From: Trichostrongylus colubriformis
Lineage: Eukaryota > Nematoda > Chromadorea > Rhabditida > Trichostrongylidae
Direction: 5' to 3'
Length of the DNA stretch: 64,000 bases
Assembly: GCA_963978905.1 (NCBI GenBank)
Contig: OZ022259.1
Location: 15,784,068 to 15,848,067, forward strand
Position numbers and translations under genes: made by a program. Shown piece after piece: positions 25,801 to 36,017 of the stretch; positions within the stretch are counted from its first letter, which is position 1; the number at the start of each line of letters is the position of its first letter. The notes beneath the pieces were generated by a model, which saw only the letters and a program-made list of their open reading frames with translations, was not told the origin of the DNA and ran no database searches.

Positions 25801-28800
25801 AGGACGTCCTTGGAAAATTTCGGAGTTTGTTTGTTTATGATGGGGTCCTTATAGGGGCATTTTGCTTGACGTGTTTGACTGACGGCGTAGCAGCCGTAGC
25901 AAACTCGTTTAATCTCGAACTGAAACGTTTTTGGGTGGCTACACAGTGGTACGAATGAAAATTTCCGCACCTATAGTGGAAACCGTTCGCCCCTATCCAC
26001 CATGACCATGACCTCCTATCTTCGCACTTAATTAATTAATTCGCACCCGGTGCGAAGAAACGTCAGTGGAGTGCGAAAAACAAGAAGTAATGGGTTGCCC
26101 AAAGTTTGCATTAATCGTACATAAAGTCAAGTGATTCGAGGAACCCGGAAGTGTACGAAGTATAAAATGCAAATAAACGCATTGCGATATTGACAATGAC
26201 ATGTCTCGTTATTAGTGATTCGTCTTTTTGAAAACATTCGACTTCTTCCTTGGCCCTTCAATTTTCACTTTCCTGGTCTTCTTTGGCCCTGTTCAATTAT
26301 CACTACCCTGGTCAACGCGGGTTGGTCAAAAAATAATTTTCGCGTTTTCGCCTTGCTGATTACGAATATGACCTCGATTTTGGGATGGGAGTCGATTGGT
26401 CAAATTTTCGCGCGGCCAACCGCGGCGAGTGCGAGCGTTTGCAGCTTCATCTGTTGAAACGGCAACAACAGCAACATAGGCGAACTCCCGAAGCTTCCAC
26501 ACTGCAATCTTCGAAGATCCTTCACTAGGCGAACTCCCGAAGCTTCCACACTGCAATCTTCGAAGATCCTTCACGGTACCGACCCATTGCGTCTTGAGCG
26601 GAATTTTAAACGACTCACACTGACGGCGCCGCGAAGCGATATTCGACCAATCGACCCTCACCCTCGATTCTGGCACTGGCGCCAATTTGGTGAGTTGAAG
26701 CGGCAGCTTGTTTCCATCAGTATCACTGAAACTCGACCTATCACATATCTGGGATGCTGATCATGAATATGGCATCCATTTGACGCGACGTCGTTCAGTG
26801 CCTTGCAGCGATGCTAATGCAGGCGGTGCCGCACTGTACCCACTATTTCAGGGTGGGGGAGGGGCCTTAGGCAGGGAGGGGAACATCCCCTTCTCAACTG
26901 CAGCATGGCCAAAATTTTCGTGCGAATTGAATGGTAGGATGTTAACAGGTGAAAGACGACAGCTAGAAAATAAGTGCGCCCCTCACCTCCCCATTATATT
27001 ACCATAACTTGGTCATAAATGGATAAAGCTGGCGTTGCCTTGGATCTAAAAGGCATCTGCACCAAAAATAAATGTCATGATCGTGATCGGCATTTTGATT
27101 TACCTTTACACGACAGTTTCAAACGCAATTAGTGAAAAAAGTTGCAGCAATTTGGTGCAATAGCAGAGCCTTGCAATTTGGCACTAAGGCTGAAAATGGA
27201 TGCCATACGGATGCCGTAAACAACAACTCCTATATGTAGGCAAAGTTCCAGCGAAAATTTTCTTTGACCATCATACGGTCTTTAGTGTAGTGATAGTTGC
27301 ATAGTAATTTTTTTTATTTTGAAACTTACCACTTCTAGTTAGATTATTCAGTTAATGCAGGTATGAGCAAAACTTGACCTCTTGAATTTCGCACCTATTG
27401 TCTTTACTTCGCACCACAAGTGTGAACGCTTCGCACTGTACATACTATGCGAGAGATTTCCATTCGTACCACTTTGTACCCACCCACATATTTTCACATG
27501 GCTGACATGTCAATAACGTACAATGTAAATCGTATACATGTACGACCCTGTGAGGCCACGAAAACTATGGAGACGGGCCTTCGGGTCGCCCGGGCTGGCA
27601 CGCGACGATTTGCGCGGCAAAGTGCGCGACGCAGCGTCCTTCCGTGGCGTCTTTGAGTGGGGCGTGAATGCGCATTCTTGCTGATTGGGATCAAGATACT
27701 TAAGGTTTTGTCGAGAATGGCTTTTTCCTTTCTCCCATGCGTGCTTATCAGTTGGAACTCTCGAGTGTTATGTTCTTATTCGTACAACACCCTTTTATTG
27801 CCACGTAGATTACTCATTGTTCTCCTTATGAACCTAAAGGAACCGGAAAGGGGTCCGAAACAAGAGGAAGATGCAAAGACATGAGCATTTTCTAATGAAC
27901 ACTCAAGGTTAGAAGCGATAATAGGCGAAAAAAACTCGGACTCAAAAGCGCGTTGCTGCGGTGTGTATTCGCATCCAGCGCATCCATTCCGAGTTGTCCG
28001 CTGTAGGAGACGGGCCGTGGGCCAACGTTAGTTGTAGCACCTGACTCCCAGCGCAGTGGGGTGACCATTCCCAACTACATTAGCAATATTGTAAGTACAT
28101 CTAGACACAATATAAGAAAGAACAGAATAAAAGTAAAAGGAAAAAACAAAGTTATAATAGAAACATCTTCATTTGGCACCATGCCAAGGCGTCAAATTGG
28201 CGAGTTTGTGCAATGGCGGCCACTTAAACTCGTCCACGTCTGTTCTACCGTAAGCCAATATTACCCCCTTTTGGTGTCTTTAATTTTGTAAAGTTTGATG
28301 ATAATGTGGTATTAGGTTGTAAGGAAAGTTTTGGCCGGTTTTTGAAATTTCAACTTCGAGAGATCATAACTCGGCTCAGAGTGCATCTTTTCTCACAGAG
28401 TGAGCACCATTAGATTCGCCACACTCTTGGCAACACTACGCATACCTACACATCTCAATTCGATGAAGGGCTGATAATTTATATCGCGCGAAATGAAAAA
28501 AAGTCGACTTCAAATCGCCACTCTTTCTGAACAGACTGCTACTGAAGGAGCTGGCCAGATGTTTTGGGAAATGGGGCATAGTTAGCGCTAGATCTGATGA
28601 ACATGATAGACGAGTAAGGGCCTCACCCTGCAACTGCTTCAATTAGTGGAAGAGGATTTGTGAAAAATGCGCTTGCGCATGACTGCCGTGAGGGGTCCCG
28701 CGGCACCCATTTTTTTGGATTTTTCCAAATCAAGGCTACTTGAGGTGGTCAGCCAAGGTTGCTTTTTGAGGGCCAATACTTGTGGATATCCCCTGCAAAT

Positions 28801-29592
28801 ATGGACGCTCATCGCCTTCTGCCGTTTTAGTTAAAGCGATTTGATCAACTGAAAATTCGAGCAGCTCGTCCTCATTTCTGCACTTCTGAAACCAGAAACA
28901 ATGTGTTCCATCCAGTGAAACACCCCCTCCTCTTGCAGTATTCACATTTGTGGTCACCTTCGCTGGGACTCGGCTAAACAAGAACTCTTGAAGTGAAGTC
29001 ATCTTAAAAGTGCCATTTTCGCAGCACTTTGAAACTTCCCTAATAAATCGAAATCCTTGTGGCATTCCAAGTAAAACATATATTCTGAAAGAGCAACTTT
29101 TTCTCTATCTAACGAGCACAGTATGTCAGCTGATTCATGTTGACGCGCTCTGATATTTAAATTTATCTTGTGAACGCGAAAAAGCGGCCAGAACTTTCCT
29201 TACAACCTAATAGAATTTGCTTTTTTCTTTCTTTGCATTGATCCTAAATGTAGAGCCGGGTGCTATCGCAGCTAGGAGGTATCTCATGGGAAGATGTACA
29301 TTTAAGCATTTTGAAGGGTTCTTTACCTTCATTTCTCATTCTTGTAGGTTAATGGAAACTTAGTGAGATTTAATGAGCAAAATTACTTATGTTTCCAGAT
29401 TTGTTGGAATTCGCTAGAAAACTGACTGAGGCGGAACGCGGTCTTGAGGCTTCTCAGTCAGCTAATGCGCCAGCTGCTAGCGCTAGTGCTGAAACAGCTG
29501 TTGAAGTGCAGGACGAAGATGCTGAAGAACCCGTCAAGGAGCCAGAACCGAAGCGTGGAAAGACTGATGAGGATGAAATGGATTTGGACTAA
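16894..29592 (+). CDS. rpn-13: RPN13/ADRM1, proteasomal ubiquitin receptor
   Basis: Eleven exons: 16894-16965, 17076-17123, 17949-18050, 18123-18278, 20101-20217, 21321-21386, 21444-21528, 21585-21743, 21830-21924, 22271-22373, 29399-29592. They give 398 codons (human ADRM1 407). The N-terminal Pru domain is clear: [43 protein letters not shown] and RRLFWIQD, the surface that binds ubiquitin and RPN2. A Gly/Ser/Ala-rich linker follows, then the DEUBAD domain ([34 protein letters not shown]), which binds the deubiquitinase UCH37/UBH-4. The acidic tail ends DEDEMDLD, like the vertebrate tail. It works on the 19S base of the 26S proteasome. Intron 10 is 7 kb and intron 4 1.8 kb, both swollen by transposons; all exons stay open and in phase. 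The exon 8 donor at 21744 was chosen over 21716 because it restores phase and homology. Confidence 0.93.
18645..19575 (+). mobile_element. Internally deleted Tc1/mariner element in rpn-13 intron 4
   Basis: Perfect-looking terminal repeats (CAGGGTGGGGCAAAATTACG at the left and its inverse at the right) are flanked by TA on both sides (18643-18644, 19576-19577). At 931 bp it is shorter than a full element. Its transposase is a fragment. Confidence 0.88.
18899..19440 (+). pseudogene. Tc1/mariner transposase fragment
   Basis: A helix-turn-helix tail ([18 protein letters not shown]) runs almost directly into the catalytic region ([36 protein letters not shown] with the second Asp; [20 protein letters not shown] with the third). 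The stretch that should hold the first catalytic Asp is deleted, and at least two frameshifts separate the parts. The motif style fits the maT-like branch with [13 protein letters not shown]. It cannot make an active enzyme. Confidence 0.8.
23236..23433. repeat. Small inverted-repeat (MITE-like) element, copy 2
   Basis: The ends are AAGGCCGCGTTCATACTC and GAGTATGAACGCAGC. It is the second copy of the family at 3314-3490 and lies in rpn-13 intron 10. Confidence 0.6.
24384..24620 (-). pseudogene. Non-LTR retrotransposon (CR1-like) ORF2 C-terminal fragment
   Basis: The minus strand gives an open frame containing [20 protein letters not shown] and ending [11 protein letters not shown]. The R-R-SFA-R--LFN pattern near the C-terminus is typical of CR1/jockey-type LINE polyproteins (RRSFAVRAPRLWN in relatives). 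Only the last 75-80 codons remain, inside rpn-13 intron 10. Confidence 0.65.
25925..27490. repeat. Nested inverted-repeat pair
   Basis: GGGTGGCTACACAGTGGTAC near 25933 and its inverse near 27460-27485 bound a 1.5-kb interior. TTCGCAC / GTGCGAA words cluster just inside both ends (25690-26080 and 27385-27440). It may be an independent element inserted in the larger TIR unit. Confidence 0.4.
26477..26574. repeat. 49-bp tandem duplication
   Basis: Two direct copies of a 49-base unit (starting TAGGCGAACTCCCGAAGC, second copy from 26526) appear identical. Confidence 0.9.
28312..29210. mobile_element. Mariner-end MITE, 899 bp
   Basis: The terminal repeats match those of the mariner at 1186-2416 (TTAGGTTGTAAGGAAAGT and inverse). 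TA flanks both sides (28310-28311, 29211-29212). No transposase homology is seen inside. A 109-codon open frame on the minus strand (28736-29065) instead fills a third of the element. It lies 28 bp from the long-TIR unit, within rpn-13 intron 10. Confidence 0.8.
28736..29065 (-). CDS. Open frame inside a mariner-type MITE, unknown
   Basis: There are 109 codons with an even composition (for example [20 protein letters not shown]). I do not recognise it, and it is not mariner transposase. It may be a captured host exon or a chance open frame. Confidence 0.25.
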   Translation of the reverse strand: MPQGFRFIREVSKCCENGTFKMTSLQEFLFSRVPAKVTTNVNTARGGGVSLDGTHCFWFQKCRNEDELLEFSVDQIALTKTAEGDERPYLQGISTSIGPQKATLADHLK

Positions 29593-30229
29593 TCCAAGCT
29601 GTTTCGATATCACCTGCACATGATTCCTAGTTAGATTTTTCAGTACTTCCTGATATCCGCTTTGATAACTACCGAAAGTTAGCTTTTGCTTTTACAAATT
29701 CCTCGGTAAAAAGTTACCAAACAATGCCAGAGTCACTTGATTGTGTTTCTTCATCATCTGTATTTCAAAATATGTGCTTTGGACGTCTAACCATTTGCTT
29801 AAATAAAAGTAAAGAAAAGATTAGTTTTACGATGTAATGGAACTAGTTTCGGCAATAAATCTCGTGTAAAGTTGAACTTTGCCACTCGAAACGGCCGAGG
29901 CGTGGCGTGGTATCATACCACTTGCGATGTCATTTTCTGTCCTCTTTGTGTCACTGATAGGCCATCGCTAACGGTTGAGAACACGTCGCGGTGTTCTATC
30001 AGTGGAGAGCAACTCTACGACTTCACGTTTGCTTTTGGCTTCATACATGGATCAAGCTGGTTTTGATAATAAACTTTTTCGAACTAATTCACTTCAATCT
30101 TCTCTTGACGTTTCATCATGCATTACTGTAGCCTTAACTACATTACCACTTCATTCACTGTGTTGGATTAAACACCGCGAGTTTCTGTTCCTAGGCAGGG
30201 GATTTCATATTTGTCACTATTCAGGTGAT
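29593..30229 (+). other. rpn-13 3' UTR and spacer before the let-767-like gene
   Basis: AATAAA signals at 29802 and 29854 fit the end of rpn-13. From about 29921 the sequence is shared with the region before the second reductase copy (58587 on), marking the left limit of the duplicated block. No other gene is seen. Confidence 0.6.
29802..29807 (+). terminator. Poly(A) signal of rpn-13
   Basis: AATAAA lies 210 bases after the stop codon; a second AATAAA follows at 29854. Confidence 0.55.
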
Positions 30230-33147
30230 ATGGTGTGCGACTGCATTATCGACACAGCGGGATACTGTCTTCTAGGTTTTCTTGTTCTAAAAGTACTCAT
30301 CGGTCTGTACAAGATTCTTTATCCTTATGTGATTGCTACACCAAATGATTTACATTCATTGGCAGGAGCCAAATGGGCAGGTTCGGATTGCTAGTATGTT
30401 TTTCGAGCTATTCGGTTATACCTAACATCTCTGTGCTGCTTGCTGCATTTATTTTGTAATCAGAGGTGGGGGTGCTATCCGACTGATCGGGAGAGGCCCC
30501 TCTAACGACCTTTGCTTTCAAAAATCGACGTAGAGGGATGTAAAAATTCGACACAGAAGAGAGATATCAGAGGTACCTTCAGTAACAAGTCTGAACGGAA
30601 TAAGCAAACCTGGAAAATTCATTTATTTATTTCAATACACTCAAAGGTGCGCACAATAAAACAGAAGATCAAGGGTGTGAAAAGCATTGGCATGTAAACA
30701 GCCACACACGGGCTCAGCATTGTATAAAATCAAAAAAAATTAAATAGGAACAATATTGTATGTGTTGTGCGCTTCTAGATGAGGTGGCACAAACTGATAT
30801 AGCAGAATCGATAAAATTGTGAATTTATTTGTTGCGTTGATTGATGCGTCTAATGTAGAGCTGACGTAAGCATCGGCGTCGAAGGTGTCGACGTACTGTA
30901 GTCAGACTCTAGTGTAATAATTCATCAAAGGTAGATGTGATAGGCAGGATTCGGTTCTGTTTGTCTACGATTCAAAAATGAATCAGAAAACAAAGAGAAT
31001 GAGTAAGATCACTTAGTATAATACTATGGGGATTACAGTCATCACCCTCCCCCCTTCTCACTTATCCTGCAAAGGTCGCTGTAACCAGTAGTGGGTAGGG
31101 TAGACCACCTAATTTGAGAGTTTCAAAGTTTTGAATGGTTTTGTCTACATTTGTTCTTCACTGGTTAGGCGCTTATTAATAGTATCCTTGCTGTCATTAC
31201 TGTACGCGATAGGCTACCCAAGACTACCGTGAAATCACTGGGATGGTAGGGCTTTTCGGAATGCAATCTTTCTGAAGTCATTATTTCACTATATCATTCT
31301 GAAAATGATATTCTATCATTACAGTAGTAACGGGTTCAACGGATGGAATTGGAAAGGCATATGCATACGAATTAGCCAGGAAAGGCTTCAACATTTACCT
31401 TGTTTCGCGGACACAGTCGAAACTTGATGAACTCGAGAGAGATCTCCATCAAAAGTATAGTCAGGTGAGGGCCATCCTTGATTCTGCTTGATGGATCGCC
31501 AGGTAGCCTCCATACCCTATTCCTGCGTGACTCGTACGAATCACAATCAGACTGAGATTACACCTTCCGATTCTGCGATCCGTGCGGTGTGCGGATCGCA
31601 CATCGCATGTGTCGTCTTTTCCCTCTTGAGCGTGCCTGCTTTCCCTCTACAATGCTAGCCTGTTCTTCTGTAGTCTGTACCATGAATTACGCCCTTAAAG
31701 GACAAGGGAAAATAGCACATTCAAGTGAGAGTGCGCATTATAACACATGCGATCCTGCAGCTCGCGAATGCGCGGATCGATATGCACATAATCTTTAGTC
31801 GGACTGCAAGCCGATCGCAGTATAGCCTCAGTTAGACTACCGCGCTTCTTTCACTATTTGTAAACTGATCGCGTTTCATTTGATTTCATCGAATGTATCC
31901 TTTTCTGAAGAATGTACAAACTCTAGCGGTGATTACGAAAAAAGGAAAAAAGAAAGAAAAAATAGATAAGAAGGAAATGACAAATCGAAAAACGACCAGG
32001 TCACAAATTATGAATAGAGCGCACGCAATAGTCGTCGTACAACCCAATCGGATGATAGTGATTTTTTTTTGCAAACAAAGGAAGCTTTAGTACAGGTACT
32101 CGTTTAGGTTGCGATCAAAACATTTGCATTTGATTTTGGTGTCGGCTCCTTGGAAGACTACAAACCCCTACTTGAAGCTCTTGACAAAGTTGATGTAGGA
32201 ATTCTTGTCAACAATGTTGGAATGGGCTATGAATATCCAGAGGTTTGTTGTTCGTTCTTCCTTATGATTTTTAGGAGGAGTGTTTGCTGATTCCCAAACT
32301 TTAGATTCTTCACGAGCTTGAAGGAGGTCTCGAATCCGTTAGGAACATCACAACAATTAACACATTACCTGTAACTATTGTAAGTTCATTTCTAATCGTT
32401 TTCCTATAGTGGACCAACTTCAAACTGATGTTTTATCAATCCTAGAAAACGAAATAAGAATATTTCCTAGAACTCCCTTTGATTTATCAATTCAGCGTAA
32501 GTGATGTCATGTCTGGATTTTCAGCTATGCACCCATGTAATCAAGCAGATGTTAACCCGGAAAACGGGTGTTATAGTCAACTTGTCCTCTTCCGCCAGCT
32601 ACAACCCCATGGCTCTTTGGGCTGTGTACTCTGCTGCTAAAGTAAATGCTCTGTTACGGCTACTACACATTGATTAATGAAATAAGCGTCCTTATTCCAG
32701 AAGTTTGTGTCATGGTTTTCGGAGATTCTACGAATGGAATACAGTGATAAGGGCATCACAATCCAAACACTCTGTCCTATGATGGTAGCGACAAAAATGA
32801 GCAAGGTTCTTTTATCGAGGTTCAACCTCCCAAAATTTTACTTCTCATTATTCTTTATGTATTTTTTGCGTGTTAAGGTTCGTAGGACTTCCTTCTTCAT
32901 ACTAACTACCGAGAATTTCGTGAGATCTGCGGTTAGGAGTATTGGACTCATCGACGACACCACTGGTTGCCTGCCTCATCAACTCCAGGTACTAATTTCA
33001 GATCAATCTGATTTTTACCTCACTTTTTCTGTTTTTTAGGTGGAAGCGCTCAACTTTGTCCCCGGGTTCATACTGAACAGGTTCCTTACCAACTATAGTA
33101 AAGGTACACGGAAAGCTGCACTTAGGAAGAGAGCTAAGGCTCAATAA
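30230..33147 (+). CDS. let-767: LET-767-like 17-beta-HSD / 3-ketoacyl-CoA reductase, copy 1
   Basis: Eight exons: 30230-30380, 31325-31464, 32108-32242, 32305-32379, 32525-32641, 32701-32805, 32878-32988, 33040-33147. They give 313 codons; C. elegans LET-767 is about the same length. An N-terminal membrane segment ([20 protein letters not shown]) is followed by a classical SDR fold: TGSTDGIG (NADP-binding, residues 53-60), LVNNVG (131-136) and the catalytic Ser189 (VNLSSSAS), Tyr202 and Lys206 (YSAAK). The basic C-terminus (RKRAKAQ) suits an ER membrane protein. Relatives (HSD17B12, LET-767) reduce 3-ketoacyl-CoA in fatty-acid elongation and some steroids. All motifs are intact. The stdh genes of C. 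elegans are close relatives, so the exact symbol is tentative. It starts 638 bp after rpn-13 on the same strand and could be co-transcribed with it. Confidence 0.92.
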
Positions 33148-33148
33148 A
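33143..33148 (+). terminator. Poly(A)-signal candidate overlapping the stop codon
   Basis: AATAAA spans the stop codon of reductase copy 1; another AATAAA lies at 33324. The same arrangement occurs in copy 2. Confidence 0.35.
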
Positions 33149-35136
33149 TGATCTGAATTGGCTGCTAATACTTAATCTCACCGGCAAGGATTCTATGAAA
33201 ATACCTGTCTTCTCTACGCTAGAGTGTCAGGATTCTAACTTTAGAGCTTAGAAGATTTTAGTCAATTTTGGTGATTGTTTTCGTTCCAGATTCTATTTAT
33301 TGTTTTCGTTCCAAATCGCAGTGAATAAAACACGTGTTTTTTGCCTTTGTTTGTTGGTTTCTCGTACATTACCACTCGTCCTCTTTATGGTACGCACTTT
33401 TATTGCTGTGCTATATTCAGGCAAAGTAATAATAGGCCGTTATGTGCTTCACAAGGAAATGTTATTGTCGTACAGAAGTTCGATAGTTTCAAAGAATTAT
33501 AGGGTACCTAATAATGGCAAGCGCTCTGGATTTTACTCTTGAGTGATTTTGTGTTGTAAGTTCCATGATCGAAGAGGCGTAAGCAAGAGACCACAACGCA
33601 TGACTGCACACCCGTACAGAGCAACACATGAAAGTTCTGGATAGCTTATCTGAAACGCTGTCAGTGCCAGCCAAGACCTGGTTATACCTTACGAAACCAC
33701 AAATGGAAAGACCGCCGCAAAATCGCAAACAGCGGCGGCGCGGTGTGCGACGCGGTCCTCACTGTCGCAGGCAGCTTAGGGGAAAGTCGGACGAAAAGTA
33801 AAAGAAGTAGTGCATATGAAAGTCGAGATGCCTAGTAACAGGACAGTGGAGAAAAAACGGATGGAAATGGCCAAAAATCCGAGATATAGGACCCCCTTCC
33901 CACCGTTGGTTCTAGGCGCGGACAACCTTCCCGTCAAGAGGCGGGTAGTCTGATCTAGTTTTCCATTGGCATGTTGCCAAGTAAAGACAAGGGAATGTTT
34001 GGAAATACGACAGGATCTACTTTTTGGAGTGAGCTTCAAGCTAAAATTGCGAAAGCGCGCGGTAAAACCTTCGATCCCGCCGCATCCCTTGGCCGTTCCC
34101 ACCCCAGTCAATCGGGAATTACGTCATCGGGAGGCGGGATCGGCAAATCAAAGAGGCGGAACAGACAAGCGGTTGCGGCGTTTTTACAGCTCGGAGGGGC
34201 GCTTTTCCACGGGGATTTCGCCACAGATAGCCTTCTTAACCCCAGAAGTACCATGTGAGTGATTTCTTGTAGGGATTTCTACATTACCGCATTACCCCTA
34301 ATGCTGGTTTTAAGTTTTTGGCACTATTCTACTTACTTCAGATACCGCGGGTTGGGTCAAAAAATATTTTCTAAAACTTTGCCCAGGGAGATTATCGGGG
34401 TGCTGATCACGAATACGACATCCCTTTTTGGCGTTTGCGCCAATTTGGTGCAACAACTCGTTTTCACCAAAATCGCTGAAACTTCCTCCAGGGGGGGGGG
34501 GGCTGTTGGGGAAAGGGATGTCGTATTCGTGATCAGCACCCCAAGTAACCCTCCTATGCAAAATTTCAGAGATTTTGGTAAAAACGTGTTGTTGCATCAA
34601 CATGATATAATTGCACCAAATTGGCGCAAACACCAAAAACGGATGTCATATTCGAGATCAGCACCCCAAATAACCTCCCTGGACAGAGTTCCAACGAAAA
34701 TTATTTTTTGACCCAACCCGCGGTACATGGTTTAAGTGAGATTTGAATAGTGCCGAGGCAACATGAGTTTTATCGTAGAAACGGCTTCGAACATTCACGC
34801 CAACAGGCAACTTAACAAATTCATTCAGACCTAAACTGAATAAACAGATGGTGGAAATCCTTCTAAACCTTCGCTCGGCAATGGGCAGCATCATACTTGT
34901 GGCGGTTCATTTTATTATGAGGCAGAATAGACGAGATGATAATATATTTATCTGATAGGGACAGGTAAGAGGAGCAAACCAACGTCTTGCTCGTGACGTT
35001 GGAAAAGAAGCGAATGAGGCCTACTATCTTGTGAGGCCGTTGACCCTGTGGATCATAAGTACGGACGCCCGTATAGAACGTCGTCTCAGACAACGAGACG
35101 ACGATGGACTGGCATCGTCGTGATAGACGACGATAC
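33148..35136. other. Spacer between reductase copy 1 and BEL-1
   Basis: To 34260 it is part of the duplicated block. Overlapping open frames at 33830-34258 include a basic start (MPSNRTVEKKRMEMAK) conserved in both copies, followed by a GTGAGTG donor-like site; whether this is an exon is unclear. A fold-back repeat fills 34343-34725. The last 400 bp before BEL-1 hold nothing recognisable. Confidence 0.4.
34343..34725. repeat. Fold-back repeat of the GATCACGAATATGACATCC family
   Basis: TACCGCGGGTTGGGTCAAAA at the left pairs with its inverse at the right end. GGGGTGCTGATCACGAATAC and CGTATTCGTGATCAGCACCC lie further in. A G-run of 12 is at about 34490. It is related to 56008-56282 and to pieces near 26310-26780. 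Confidence 0.7.
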
Positions 35137-35397
35137 AGATGTGTAGATGGGTGCGTGAGACTTTAGGGTATGGTGGCCCTTGCGATGTAATTAAACGAAA
35201 ACGGTGGTTCAGTATGTTTATTAGAATGAAGAGAAAGGTGATATGGTGCGGGTGAGCCGTTCTCCGTGCACCGTGGCGAAAAGAGTCAAGACAAGAGTGA
35301 GCGGGCCGATGGCCGAAACCCTCAACTCCTCCCCCTTTAACGAGGGAGAGAGGAGTTGGACTGTTATAGATAATGGTCGGGGTCGTCGTTGACGACA
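35137..35397 (-). repeat. BEL-1 3' LTR
   Basis: It is a direct repeat of 44719-44979 with about three substitutions. On the minus strand it begins TGTCGTCAACGACGACCCCG. Confidence 0.92.
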
Positions 35398-35568
35398 CTC
35401 CCGAGGGCACAAGAATAATTATACAACAATTTATCTACATTTCTTCTTGTGCTGCTCGTCGATGGGAGTAGTGCTGGTGTGGAAAGAACGGCTCGTGAGT
35501 GCGGCTTGTGAGATGGCGTACGGCTCGATTGGGTGCTGCTTGTTGAATTTGTTGAGGGCTAGTGGTGG

Positions 35569-36017
35569 CGAGGCCTCTTGGACATGGGGGGACGACCTTT
35601 GTGACAGAGCAACTGGTTGGGACCGAGGCCACAACCACCGCATGTCACCATACAGTCGTCCCCATGGGACGGTTTCAAACACCTCAAGCACAGGTTAAGC
35701 TTGGATGCTTGGATCGTCCTGGAAACCGGGTCCGCATACTTCTGGCAACGGCCAGAGAAGTGCGAATCCCGATTCTCCTCGACTGCGCAGAAGGTGCAGT
35801 TGGAATTTGGCTAGGAGAACGCTAGTGCGCTCCATAAGAATATCGTTCGTCGTCTGCAAGTACTCCAGACGAGGAACTATCTGCTGAATCGACGCGCTCA
35901 GCAGCTGAAGCGCATTCGTCAGGGACGCCATCGAAGTCGAGTCATCTGAGAGAAGCACCTGCCGAGGTTTTCCATGGCCTGTTGAAGGTCAGGCGATGAT
36001 ACCGAGCGCTTGGACAT
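35569..36017 (-). pseudogene. BEL-1 3' accessory ORF: helical N-terminus plus paired zinc knuckles
   Basis: It lies between the env-like gene and the 3' LTR. It opens with MSKRSVSSPDLQQAMENLG, continues in another frame as a leucine-rich helical stretch (LQLLSASIQQIVPRLEYLQT), then in a third frame as CTFCAVEENRDSHFSGRC and CLRCLKPSHGDDCMVTCGGC, ending at a stop about 170 bp before the LTR. Two one-base shifts break it in this copy. BEL-2 has the same order of parts in the same place, with the same CTFC start, so this is a genuine module and not a chance ORF. A nucleic-acid-binding role is likely by analogy with Gag knuckles; the actual function is unknown. Confidence 0.65.

Larger units (their letters stand above)
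24701..28283. mobile_element. 3.6-kb unit with 460-bp terminal inverted repeats in rpn-13 intron 10
   Basis: The left arm (24701-25165) and right arm (27822-28283) are inverted copies of roughly 90-95% identity by eye. They start with TTAAAAACACCAGAAGGGGG and its counterpart. The 2.65 kb between them has no recognisable transposase, but it holds a nested inverted pair, a tandem duplication and a relative of the TGATCACGAATATGACATCC repeat. It is probably a non-autonomous long-TIR element. No clear target duplication was found. Confidence 0.6.
29921..34260 (+). repeat. Duplicated block, copy 1
   Basis: It is nearly identical to 58587-64000, where the window ends. It contains the reductase gene with its introns and about 1.1 kb of downstream sequence. 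Copy 2 differs by two transposon insertions and by small deletions near its end. Confidence 0.92.
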
